Origin: DASQUP01 sp035641235
GTDB taxonomy: Bacteria > Actinomycetota > CADDZG01 > WHSQ01
Reading direction: 5' to 3'
NCBI GenBank assembly: GCA_035641235.1
Contig: DASQUP010000106.1
Location: 1 to 29,061, forward strand
Length of the DNA stretch: 29,061 nucleotides
The notes beneath the pieces were generated by a model. It was not told the origin of the DNA, searched no databases, and saw only the letters and a program-made list of their open reading frames with translations. The translations under genes and the position numbers were made by a program. This document shows, in pieces, positions 1 to 7,883 of the stretch. Numbering within the stretch: position 1 is the stretch's first letter; each line of letters opens with the position of its first letter.

Positions 1-121
1 CCAGGAAACGACGAAGGGCGCTCTGCCTGATGGCCATAGCGCCCTCCCAATCACGGTCCTTGAGCAAAGTGCCCCAGCAGTCGTATGTGACTGCTCGGAT
101 TCCATCCACCCTCTTGGCCAC
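1..121 (-). CDS. HAD-family hydrolase, N-terminal fragment
   Basis: The minus strand opens with a GTG at 121, preceded by a GAGGGGAG Shine-Dalgarno block about 7 nt upstream. It reads 40 codons without a stop before the window ends. Residues 8-19 read IRAVTYDCWGTL, which matches motif I of haloacid-dehalogenase hydrolases: D14 would be the phosphorylated nucleophile, and the W-G-T-L continuation is a common variant of DxDGT. Substrate cannot be guessed because the cap and motifs II-IV lie outside the window. It follows the amidohydrolase gene on the same strand after about 144 bases, so it may be the last gene of that transcript or have its own promoter. A later ATG at 37 with GGGAGGG upstream is a weaker alternative start, because it would remove the catalytic motif. 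Confidence 0.62.
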   Translation of the reverse strand, partial: MAKRVDGIRAVTYDCWGTLLKDRDWEGAMAIRQSALRRFL

Positions 122-265
122 GAAACCACTCCCCTCGAGAGCTCGCCGCCCGGTCCGCTACCGGCACTCGGGCGTTGGTGATCGAGCGTACCGGAAGTTT
201 CGGACAAGGCCAATGGCCGATGGGAGCGGATCCTCCTGCCGTTGGGCCCTAGCGGCGCCTGCCGA

Positions 266-1804
266 TCAGGGTGTTTCGCGTTCCGCGTCCGGCCACACCC
301 GGGCGCCGCCGATCCACGTCCCGAGCACCTCGGCGGCCTGCAGTTCCTCGACGCTCGATTCAACCGGATCCCGGTCCACTAGGACGATGTCCGCAGGGGC
401 GCCCGGCGTCAGGACCCCTTCGTCGCCGCTGCCCGAAAGAGCGAGCGAACCCTGCGTGTGAACGCGCAGGGCGGCCTCGGCATCAAGTCGCTCCTCGGGG
501 ACGTGGTGCGCCCGGAGCGCCGCCATTTGCACGAAGGGGTCGAGAGGCGTGACCGTGGAATCGGACCCCGCTCCGACCGTTAGGCCGGCGGCCACCATGG
601 TCTCCGCCCGGTTCATCCATCGGGCCCGGTCCCACCCCATTCGCTGGGCGTAGAGGCCCTCGGGCCCGCCCCAATACCGGTCGAACGCAGGCTGCAGACT
701 GATGCCGATGTTGAGCTGCGCGGCGCGCCGGATGTGGTCGTCGCTCGAACATTCGAAGTGCTCGATCCGGTGGCGCAACGACCGCACCTCGTCTAGACCG
801 AACCGATGGGCCACCGCCTCCCAGCTCCGCAGGGCCTGTTCGATGGCAGCGTCTCCGATTGCATGGACGCCGGTCTGGAGTCCGGTTGCCTGGGCCTCTG
901 CGAAGAAATCGACCACCTCGTCGTCCGAGCGATACGCGATGCCCGATGGCGGCGAGCCGGCCGGGGGCAGTGGGTCGTAGGGCTCGGACAACCAGGCGGT
1001 GTGCGAGCCGAACGAGCCGTCGAGGAACCAGTCGCCCCCGATCCTGGGCAGGCCCATATCGACGATGCGCCGCACGTCCGTCGTCGCAATGAATGGATCG
1101 ACGCGCAGGCGCACCTCGGAGACGGCCTCCAGGAGCACCTCGAGCGATGACCAGCCGCGCCACTCAACGACGAACATCTCGTTCACGGAAGCGACACCCT
1201 TGCTGTACGCGAGCCGCACCGCCGCGAGCACGGCGTCCTTTTGTTCGGCGCGGGGAAGGTTCGCGTCGAACCACTTCCACGCTTCTGCAGCGGCCTGCTC
1301 GCGCAGGTATCCGGTCGGTCGCCCGGTCTCGTCCACGTCGACCCCTTCGAGGCCGGAGACATCCAATCCGTCGAGCAGTGCGCTCGAGACGATGCAAGAG
1401 TGCATGTCGGCGCGCGCCAGCAGCGCCGGCCGGTCCCCCACCGCGGAGTCGAGGTCGTGGCGCGTGAGAGGTTTGTCGAGGGGATCCTCGAAGTTGCCTC
1501 CGAATAACAGAGCTCCCGATTCCGCCTGCGACGAGAACGCATCGAGGATCGCGCGCGCCGACGTCACGCCGCGGAAATCCAGACCGCTCGCGTACAGTCC
1601 CGTCGCGGGAAGGTGAACATGAGCGTCGCAGAACGCCGGGACAAGTGTTCCTCCCCCCATATCCAGCACGTGCTCGGCGCCTCCGGGGGGATCGCCTGCT
1701 CCCCAGGCGACGACCGCGCCGTCCTCTATGAGCAGCCAGTCGCCGAGGGCGGGTTCGGAAAGGGTTCTCACCCGCCCGCCCCGAAAGAGTGTCCTCATTT
1801 CCAT
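266..1804 (-). CDS. YtcJ-like amidohydrolase (amidohydrolase family 3)
   Basis: A metal-dependent hydrolase of about 510 residues, the usual size for the YtcJ / N-substituted formamide deformylase group. The first metal motif is DAHVH at 60-64. Mid-protein come GVHAIGDAAIEQAL and RHRIEHFE, supplying further His ligands, and near the C-terminus GSDSTVTPLDPF carries the catalytic Asp. It starts at ATG 1804 or, more likely, at the second ATG at 1798, which overlaps the TGA of the upstream aminotransferase as ATGA; translation is therefore coupled to the lysine-type cluster. The family hydrolyses amides, formamides and N-acyl amines, so here it could open a lactam of 3-aminoadipate or remove an N-acyl group. 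Both roles are inference from context. Confidence 0.85.
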   Translation of the reverse strand: MEMRTLFRGGRVRTLSEPALGDWLLIEDGAVVAWGAGDPPGGAEHVLDMGGGTLVPAFCDAHVHLPATGLYASGLDFRGVTSARAILDAFSSQAESGALLFGGNFEDPLDKPLTRHDLDSAVGDRPALLARADMHSCIVSSALLDGLDVSGLEGVDVDETGRPTGYLREQAAAEAWKWFDANLPRAEQKDAVLAAVRLAYSKGVASVNEMFVVEWRGWSSLEVLLEAVSEVRLRVDPFIATTDVRRIVDMGLPRIGGDWFLDGSFGSHTAWLSEPYDPLPPAGSPPSGIAYRSDDEVVDFFAEAQATGLQTGVHAIGDAAIEQALRSWEAVAHRFGLDEVRSLRHRIEHFECSSDDHIRRAAQLNIGISLQPAFDRYWGGPEGLYAQRMGWDRARWMNRAETMVAAGLTVGAGSDSTVTPLDPFVQMAALRAHHVPEERLDAEAALRVHTQGSLALSGSGDEGVLTPGAPADIVLVDRDPVESSVEELQAAEVLGTWIGGARVWPDAERETP

Positions 1805-3108
1805 GCGATGTCGTCGAGGGCGCCGGTTAGGCGTTCGACCACCGCGCCGATCTCGTCGTCGGTTATTAGAAACGGAGGTCCCAGCATCACCGCATCACCG
1901 TGGATGCCGTCGGCGCACCCACTCGCGGGATAGAGCAACAGTCCGCGCTCCTTCGCAGCAGCGAGCACGCGCTCGGTGACACGGGCCGAACGATCGAGGG
2001 GTGTTTTCGTGGCGAGGTCTGCAACGAATTCGACGCCGATCATCATCCCCCGCCCTCGGATGTCCCCGACGTGCGGGTGGCGGGACAGCGCCACCGTCAG
2101 CTCTTTTAGCAGCAGCTCGCCCTTGTCGCGGCTCGCCTCGACCAGTCGCCCCTCCTGGAGACGTTCCAGCACCGCAGCCGCCACCGCGGCACCCACCGCG
2201 GAGTGCGAGAAGGTGAACCCGTGCACGAATCCGATCTTCGTTATGGTCTCGTACACCTCGCCGGTGCACGCCGCGAACCCGAACGGCCAGTACCCGGATG
2301 ACGCTCCTTTGGCCGCGGTCAGGATGTCGGGACGTACGTCCCAGTGATCGCATCCGAACCATCGTCCGGTCCGGCCGAATCCGGTCATCACCTCGTCGAC
2401 GATCAACAGGACGCCGTGCGACCGGCACACCTCGGTCACCGCGGGCCAGTAATCGTCGGGAGGAACGGCGGCTCCGAGTGTCGCGCCAGCGATCGGTTCG
2501 GCGATGAAGCACGCTACCGAGCTTGGACCTTCGCGCCTGATGGTCTCGTCGAGCAGGTCCGCATGGTGCCGCCCGCAGTGGTCGTGCTGCTGCCATTCGC
2601 AGCGGTACTCGTTCACGGGCCCTACGTGAACGGCGTGGCCGAGCCACGGCTCGTACGGCGCTCGCAGCGAGAGCCGTCCCGATGCATCGAGTGCGTTCAG
2701 GCTGTTGCCGTGATAGGAGCCGAGCCGGCCGATGATCTTGTGGCGCGCCTCGTCACCGCGCGCCAGATGGTACGAGCGTGCCATCTTCAGTGCGGTCTCG
2801 GTCGCCTCACTTCCGCCCGACACTGTGTAGATCCGAGCGCCCTCCATCGGCAGCAGCGGGGCAACCAGGTTCGTGTAGCGCTCGAGGGCCTCGTTGGCGA
2901 ACTGAGTGCCGTGCACGTAGCTGGCTCGGCTCGCCTGTTCCGCAAGTTTCCCGACGACGTATTGGTCGCCGTGGCCAATGCTGACGACCAGGGCGCCCCC
3001 GGCCGCGTCGATGTAGGACTTCCCCGAGGAGTCCCAGATCGTCGAACCCGACGCACGATCGACGGTGGGCAGCCCGGTTCCCCGCGGGAATACGTGGGAC
3101 GCTTTCAC
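1795..3108 (-). CDS. Class III aminotransferase, YodT-like (putative beta-amino group transaminase)
   Basis: A fold-type I, PLP-dependent class III aminotransferase of 437 residues. Visible landmarks are SGGSEATETALKMAR at 97-111, the PLP-ring Asp in LIVDEVMTGFGRTG (D238) and the Schiff-base Lys in TAAKGASSG (K267). A Cys/His-rich insert lies at 170-182. The C-terminal GLLLYPAS and the SYHG region resemble, from memory, Bacillus subtilis YodT, encoded in the kamA operon and thought to deaminate the beta-amino group of (acetyl-)beta-lysine. By analogy I assign removal of the C3 amino group, for example 3-aminoadipate to 3-oxoadipate. The GTG start overlaps the upstream CoA-transferase stop as GTGA, so the two are co-translated. 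The amino acceptor (2-oxoglutarate or pyruvate) cannot be read from the sequence. Confidence 0.85.
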   Translation of the reverse strand: MKASHVFPRGTGLPTVDRASGSTIWDSSGKSYIDAAGGALVVSIGHGDQYVVGKLAEQASRASYVHGTQFANEALERYTNLVAPLLPMEGARIYTVSGGSEATETALKMARSYHLARGDEARHKIIGRLGSYHGNSLNALDASGRLSLRAPYEPWLGHAVHVGPVNEYRCEWQQHDHCGRHHADLLDETIRREGPSSVACFIAEPIAGATLGAAVPPDDYWPAVTEVCRSHGVLLIVDEVMTGFGRTGRWFGCDHWDVRPDILTAAKGASSGYWPFGFAACTGEVYETITKIGFVHGFTFSHSAVGAAVAAAVLERLQEGRLVEASRDKGELLLKELTVALSRHPHVGDIRGRGMMIGVEFVADLATKTPLDRSARVTERVLAAAKERGLLLYPASGCADGIHGDAVMLGPPFLITDDEIGAVVERLTGALDDIAWK

Positions 3109-3866
3109 CTCGAGGTGTAGATCCCTTCCGGGTCGAGGTCCTCTCGTATCAGGTGCAGTTCCCCCCGCGAGGGGGCGGGGGTCTCAACCACGTCATCCGC
3201 GATCGTCATGTCCCATGCGCAGCCCTCTCGGACATCCTCGACGGTCACTCCGGGATGGAGGCTCGCAAGGTACATCTCGCCGTCCTCGTCGAATTTGTAT
3301 ACGCCGAGTCCGGTCACGACCACCGCGGGCCCCTGGCCCGGCCAGTCGTCCGGGCGTTTACCCGAAAGGTGTCCTGGACTGGTGACGAAGTCGACTTCGT
3401 CGACGAACGAACGTTTTGACTGCGGCATGATCACAAACAGTTTGTGCGCGTTGATAGCTATGTCGCACGCGCCCCCCGACCCCGGCAGCCTCACCTTCGG
3501 GGACCCGTACTCGCCGATCACGGTGGTGTTCACGTTGCCAAACCGGTCGATCTGGGAAGCGCCGAGGAATGCAACGTCGACGAGGCCGCGCTGCAGGTAG
3601 TAGGCGAAGAGCTCGAACATGTTGGAGACCGAGACGGCTCCGGTCACAAGTGTGGGATCGCCGATCGACAGCGGGAGCCGTTGCGGAGCGGCGCCGTAGA
3701 CACCGGCCTCATAGACGAGCTCGAGATCCGGAGCGACGGTCTTCTTAGCGAGGTTGCACGCGATGTTGGGTGGACCTATCCCCACGAAACAAACGCGCTC
3801 GCCGGCAAGCTGGCGCGCCGATGCAACGATCATCATCTCGCTCCGGGAGTACGCGACATCGTTCAC
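3105..3866 (-). CDS. catJ: 3-oxoadipate CoA-transferase-like, beta subunit (CatJ type)
   Basis: The small subunit of a class I CoA-transferase, 253 residues. The catalytic glutamate that forms the glutamyl-CoA thioester is E53 in YEAGVYGA; FLGASQIDRFGNVNTT and LPGSGGACDIA are the other family blocks. From memory it reads as the CatJ/GctB branch (about 260 residues) rather than the shorter PcaJ/ScoB branch. The open frame extends further upstream, but I place the start at the GTG at 3866 because it overlaps the alpha-subunit TGA (GTGA) and because the N-terminal NDVAYSRSEMMIVAAR-like stretch is where the family begins. Together with the adjacent alpha subunit it should move CoA onto 3-oxoadipate or a similar beta-keto acid. 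The actinobacterial IpdB hydrolase is a related alternative. Confidence 0.82.
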   Translation of the reverse strand: MNDVAYSRSEMMIVASARQLAGERVCFVGIGPPNIACNLAKKTVAPDLELVYEAGVYGAAPQRLPLSIGDPTLVTGAVSVSNMFELFAYYLQRGLVDVAFLGASQIDRFGNVNTTVIGEYGSPKVRLPGSGGACDIAINAHKLFVIMPQSKRSFVDEVDFVTSPGHLSGKRPDDWPGQGPAVVVTGLGVYKFDEDGEMYLASLHPGVTVEDVREGCAWDMTIADDVVETPAPSRGELHLIREDLDPEGIYTSR

Positions 3867-4786
3867 GAGTACGTCCCGTAGTCGACGACCGCCGACGGAG
3901 CGTGTCCCGGCGTGAGGCGCTCCCATCGCCTCGCCCCAAGTTTGTCGACGTACTCCGAGTGCGACGAGAGCCCATAGACCCACTCGTCGAGCCACTTCGA
4001 CAGCAGTTCGGGGTCGCGGCTGATCGGATCCCAGTCGACATAGAAGCGGTTGTCGCGGTCGTAGTAGCCCTGCGAGAACGAAGGATGGCACGCCTTCGGC
4101 TCGACCACCACGGCGTCCACGATAAGTCCGGGGATGACCGTCCTGTTCGGGTCCGAGCGTATGACCGACTCGTCCACCAACTCTTCACACACCACAATCA
4201 CGCGGTCGCCCGCAAAGGCCGCCTCCTTCTGGCATCCAAGGAAACCCCAGATCTGCGCGTTTCCGTTGCGGTCGGCGCGCTGGCACTGAACGATCGTCAC
4301 ATCGGGATTGAGCGGCGGGACGGCGTAGACGTCCCCGTCGCCGTAGGGCGATTGGACCTTCCTGATCTTTGGATTCGCAACGGGCAGGTCGCTCTCGAAG
4401 TAGCTGCGGATCGGAAAGAAGGGCAGCCCGGACGCTCCGGCCACGTATCTGGAGACCATGCCGAAGTGGCTGTACTCCTCGATCTCGAGCGGCTCGGGAT
4501 CAGAGCGCTCCACGCGTCTGCGAATGGCGTGCAGCGATCCGACGCCGGGATTCCCGAGCCAGGAGAACACCAGCTTCGAGGCGACGCCCGCTCCGATCAT
4601 CTGGTCGTAGATCACGTCGGGAGTGAGGCGGCACAGGGTCAGGTCGCGGCGCCGCTGGCGGATGATCTCGTGCCCTGCGGCGAAGCAGATCAGATGCGTG
4701 AAACCCTCGATCGCGACAGTGTCGCCGTCGCGCACAAGTTTGCCGACGGCATCGGCCATCGACGCGACCTTGCCGGGCTCGGTCAT
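3863..4786 (-). CDS. catI: 3-oxoadipate CoA-transferase-like, alpha subunit (CatI type)
   Basis: The large subunit of the class I CoA-transferase, 307 residues. Diagnostic stretches are GDTVAIEGFTHLICFAAGHE near residue 20, then LVFSWLGNPGVGSLH, VAGASGLPFFPIRSY and, towards the C-terminus, HPSFSQGYYDRDNRFY. These match my memory of CatI of the Pseudomonas strain B13 3-oxoadipate CoA-transferase much better than PcaI, ScoA or AtoD, which are about 80 residues shorter. The ATG at 4786 has GAGG five bases upstream. The gene overlaps the beta subunit by 4 nt. About 163 bases separate it from the preceding aminotransferase gene, so an internal promoter is possible. IpdA and glutaconate CoA-transferase alpha are relatives and the main alternatives. 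Confidence 0.83.
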   Translation of the reverse strand: MTEPGKVASMADAVGKLVRDGDTVAIEGFTHLICFAAGHEIIRQRRRDLTLCRLTPDVIYDQMIGAGVASKLVFSWLGNPGVGSLHAIRRRVERSDPEPLEIEEYSHFGMVSRYVAGASGLPFFPIRSYFESDLPVANPKIRKVQSPYGDGDVYAVPPLNPDVTIVQCQRADRNGNAQIWGFLGCQKEAAFAGDRVIVVCEELVDESVIRSDPNRTVIPGLIVDAVVVEPKACHPSFSQGYYDRDNRFYVDWDPISRDPELLSKWLDEWVYGLSSHSEYVDKLGARRWERLTPGHAPSAVVDYGTYS

Positions 4787-4949
4787 CTGTGCCTCGGCCA
4801 GTGATGTTTGCGAGGTTCTGCGGCGCGAAAAACAAGCCTGGCAAGGCCGCAGGGAGGGTGCGTACCAGGAGCGTACGTGCCCGACCGAGAACGCAGCCAG
4901 GTGCAGCTTTTTCGCCCGCAGACCCCTACCGACATTGCTGGTCGAGGCA

Positions 4950-6278
4950 CTACTTAGATGACGAGACGGCCGCGCACGCGTCCTCGAAGATCTTGAGGCC
5001 GGTGGCGGCCTGCTCCGCGCGCAGCATCAGCGGCGGCGACATACGGATCGCCTTGTCGCCCGCGCGCAGCACCAGCAAACCGCGCTCGAAGCACGCTATC
5101 TCCACCGCATCCGCCTCGGCGGCCGTCCTGAACTCGATGCCGATCATGAGGCCCAGCCCGCGGACCTGCTCGATCATCACGAAGCGAGGCTTGATCGACC
5201 GCAAACCGTCGATCAAGCCTGCCCCCACCTCATTGGTATTGGCGAGAAGTTCTTTCTCTACGAGATCAATCGTCTCGAGCGCCGCAACGCACGACAGCGG
5301 GTTTCCTCCGTACGTCGAACCATGGGCGCCGCGCTCCCACGTCATGGTCGTTGTGGGGGCGATCATGGCGCCGAGCGGCAAGCCGCTCGCGATGCCCTTT
5401 CCGGCGAGAAGGATGTCCGGCTGGACGTCGAAGTGTTCGATCGCCCACATCTTGCCGGTCCTGCCCACACCGCTCTGCACCTCGTCGGCGATCAGCAGGA
5501 TGCCGTGCTCGTCGCACAGATCCCGGAGATAGCGAACCCACGCCTTCGGCGGGACCACATAACCTCCCTCCCCGAGGATCGGCTCGACGATGATCGCCGC
5601 GACCTCGTTTGCAGGGATGAGGCGTTTGAAGATGACCTTCTCGATGTACCCGGCGGCATCCGGGTGATCCAGGTTCGTGTAACCGCTAAGCGAGTCGGCG
5701 TACGGCGCGTGGATCACTCCGGGAAGCATCGGACCGAAGCCGGCGTGGTACTTGGCGCTCGACGCGGTCAGCGAAACACTTCCGAACGACCGACCGTGGA
5801 AAGAGTTGAGAAACGCAATGATGTATTGCCTGCCCGTATGGTGGCGGGCCAGCTTGATGCCCGCCTCGACGGATTCCGTTCCCGAGTTCGTCAGGAAGCA
5901 TTTCACCGGCGATGACATTGGAGCGACCTGGTCGAGGCGCGCACACAGCTCGGAATAGAGCGGCAGGAAGAAGTCCGATGCCGAGTAGTGAAGGAGCTTT
6001 TCCGTCTGTTGCTGAAGGGCGGCCACTACCTGGGGGTGCGAATGACCGGTGGAGCACACCGCGATGCCGGCGTTGAAGTCGAGGTAGACGTTGTCGTCCA
6101 CGTCCATGACCACCGATCCGGCGCCGCGCACCGGCGCGAAGGGATAGGCACGCGGCAACGAGGGGCTCGTCACCTCGGTATCGGCCGCCACAACCTCTCG
6201 CGCCTTCGGGCCGGGGATCTCGGTTTTTAGGTCCGGCGCGTCGAGCGCTGCGAGCTCTTCGTAGGTGTCGTATGGCAT
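4950..6278 (-). CDS. Class III omega-aminotransferase (GabT-like)
   Basis: A PLP-dependent class III aminotransferase of 442 residues, of the 4-aminobutyrate/ornithine aminotransferase type. TNSGTESVEAGIKLARHHTG at 130-149 binds cofactor phosphate, LLIADEVQSGVGRTG supplies D265, and LAGKGIASG supplies the PLP lysine K294. The start is the ATG at 6278 (MPYDTYEEL), one base after the aldehyde dehydrogenase TGA and with GAGG six bases upstream; the longer open frame would overlap that gene by 65 bases and is rejected. Enzymes of this group take a distal amino group and leave an aldehyde, so in this cluster the natural substrate would be the C6 amino group of beta-lysine, giving 3-amino-6-oxohexanoate for the dehydrogenase next door. 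GABA is the conventional alternative substrate. Confidence 0.87.
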   Translation of the reverse strand: MPYDTYEELAALDAPDLKTEIPGPKAREVVAADTEVTSPSLPRAYPFAPVRGAGSVVMDVDDNVYLDFNAGIAVCSTGHSHPQVVAALQQQTEKLLHYSASDFFLPLYSELCARLDQVAPMSSPVKCFLTNSGTESVEAGIKLARHHTGRQYIIAFLNSFHGRSFGSVSLTASSAKYHAGFGPMLPGVIHAPYADSLSGYTNLDHPDAAGYIEKVIFKRLIPANEVAAIIVEPILGEGGYVVPPKAWVRYLRDLCDEHGILLIADEVQSGVGRTGKMWAIEHFDVQPDILLAGKGIASGLPLGAMIAPTTTMTWERGAHGSTYGGNPLSCVAALETIDLVEKELLANTNEVGAGLIDGLRSIKPRFVMIEQVRGLGLMIGIEFRTAAEADAVEIACFERGLLVLRAGDKAIRMSPPLMLRAEQAATGLKIFEDACAAVSSSK

Positions 6279-6279
6279 A

Positions 6280-7845
6280 TCAATCCTCAACGATCGTTTG
6301 GCTCTGCTCCCGCATGAACAGCTGTACGTAATAGAGACCGCCACCGGCTTTCCCGGAGCTTCCCGATCCCTTCCAGCCTCCGAACGGCTGCACGCCCGGC
6401 CACGCTCCCGTGGTTGCTCCGGCGCGCCGGTTGACGTACACGACGCCCGCGTGGATCCGGTCCAGGAACCAATCGATCTCGCTGCGGTGCTCGCTGTAGA
6501 ACCCTGCGGTGAGCCCGTACTCGGTGTCGTTGGCGTCGTTCATCGCCTCGTCGAGCGAGTCCACCCGACTAACAGCAACGAGGGGAACAAACAACTCCTT
6601 GCGCCATACGAATGAGTCGCGTGGCACCTCGACTACGGTGGGCTGGACGAAGTTGCCGCGTGCCATCGGGCCTTCGGTGATGACGTCTCCCCCGACGAGA
6701 ACCTTGCCGTTCGTCTTCGCCTCGGCCACGGCATTCTCGAACCGCTTGACGGACTCCTCGAAGATGACCGGTCCCATGTAGACCTCTTTGCGGAGTGGGT
6801 CACCAACTGTGAGCTTGTTCGTTTTGTCCACGAGCAGTGCCACGAAATCATCGAAGGCGGACCGCTCGACCAGAACCCGAGAGCACGCCGAGCACTTCTG
6901 TCCCGTATAGCCGAAGGAACTCCGCAGAACCCCGTCGGCTGCCTTGTCGAGATCAGCGTTCGCGCTGACGATGGTCGGGTTCTTGCCCCCCATTTCCGTG
7001 ATGATCGGCTTCGGGTGATCCTTTGCGAACGACTTGTTGAGATTGAAGCCCACTTCGAACGAACCGGTGAACGTCATGCCGTCCACACCGGGGTGGTTTG
7101 CTAGAGCCGCTCCCACGATCTCCCCCTGGCCGGTGAGCACGTGGAACGCCTCTTTGGGAACACCGGCCTCGATCATCAGCTCGTAGAGCTTGAGAGCGAT
7201 GAGGTACCCCTGCTCGGATGGCTTGAGCACCACGGTGTTGCCGGTCACGAGCGCGCCGCCGGACGGGCCTATGGACAACGCGGCGGGGAAGTTGAACGGG
7301 CTGATGACGGCCCAGACGCCGTACGGCTTCAGCACGCTCCACGTTTTCTCGGTGTCCGAGAGTTGATCCATGGGCCGTGAGAAGCCGTTGTTCTCCTCCA
7401 TCACCCGGCAGTAGTACCGGACGAGGTCGGCGGCCTCTTCTACCTCGCCGAGTGCCTCCAGGCGGTTTTTGCCGACCTCCATTGCGACTAGGGCGGACAG
7501 TTCGTAGATGTGGTCCGAGATCGATTCAGCGGCGCGCCGAAGGATCTGGCTACGCTCCTGCCACGGGCGTGCGGCCCACGCCTGGGCGCCTGCCCTCGCG
7601 GCGGCAACGGCATCCTCGACGTCTTTCTCCGTCGCGCGTGCGAAACGACCAATGAGGATGTCGTGGTCGATCGGCGAGCGCTCTTCTTCGAACTGCTCTC
7701 CCGTACGCGCCTCGCCGTTCACGTAAAAGGGGAAGTCGGCGCCGAGCCACGACTTCGCCAGCTCGATCCCCTGTTCGTAGTCGGCGTGCATCTGCGGGTT
7801 GTCGGCCGCAAGCGTTGCGTAGGTGATCTTGAACTTCTCTGCCAT
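6280..7845 (-). CDS. P5C-dehydrogenase-like aldehyde dehydrogenase (RocA family)
   Basis: An NAD(P)-dependent aldehyde dehydrogenase of 521 residues, the length of RocA-type L-glutamate gamma-semialdehyde (P5C) dehydrogenases. The Rossmann region has SPFNFPAALSIG (N185), the general base is E284 in TEMGGKNP, and the nucleophile is C318 in GQKCSACSRV. The ATG at 7845 is chosen because the protein aligns from MAEKFKITYATLA and GGGGGTG lies just upstream; the open frame runs further 5' but into unlike sequence. It follows the aminomutase gene by about 38 bases and is followed at one base by the GabT-like gene. The expected substrate is a gamma-amino semialdehyde that can cyclise: either glutamate semialdehyde or, by context, its beta-homologue from beta-lysine. 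Confidence 0.87.
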   Translation of the reverse strand: MAEKFKITYATLAADNPQMHADYEQGIELAKSWLGADFPFYVNGEARTGEQFEEERSPIDHDILIGRFARATEKDVEDAVAAARAGAQAWAARPWQERSQILRRAAESISDHIYELSALVAMEVGKNRLEALGEVEEAADLVRYYCRVMEENNGFSRPMDQLSDTEKTWSVLKPYGVWAVISPFNFPAALSIGPSGGALVTGNTVVLKPSEQGYLIALKLYELMIEAGVPKEAFHVLTGQGEIVGAALANHPGVDGMTFTGSFEVGFNLNKSFAKDHPKPIITEMGGKNPTIVSANADLDKAADGVLRSSFGYTGQKCSACSRVLVERSAFDDFVALLVDKTNKLTVGDPLRKEVYMGPVIFEESVKRFENAVAEAKTNGKVLVGGDVITEGPMARGNFVQPTVVEVPRDSFVWRKELFVPLVAVSRVDSLDEAMNDANDTEYGLTAGFYSEHRSEIDWFLDRIHAGVVYVNRRAGATTGAWPGVQPFGGWKGSGSSGKAGGGLYYVQLFMREQSQTIVED

Positions 7846-7883
7846 CTCACACCCCCGTGGTGTCGGATGCCTTCCCAGAAACT

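Noticed and set aside
30..461. Plus-strand frame at the left edge
   Set aside because: It is antisense to the HAD fragment and the amidohydrolase, is Arg/Ser-rich and shows no family motif.
4787..4949. Extra small gene between the CoA-transferase alpha and GabT-like genes
   Set aside because: The short frames there have no ribosome site or recognisable motif; it is left as an intergenic gap that may hold a promoter.
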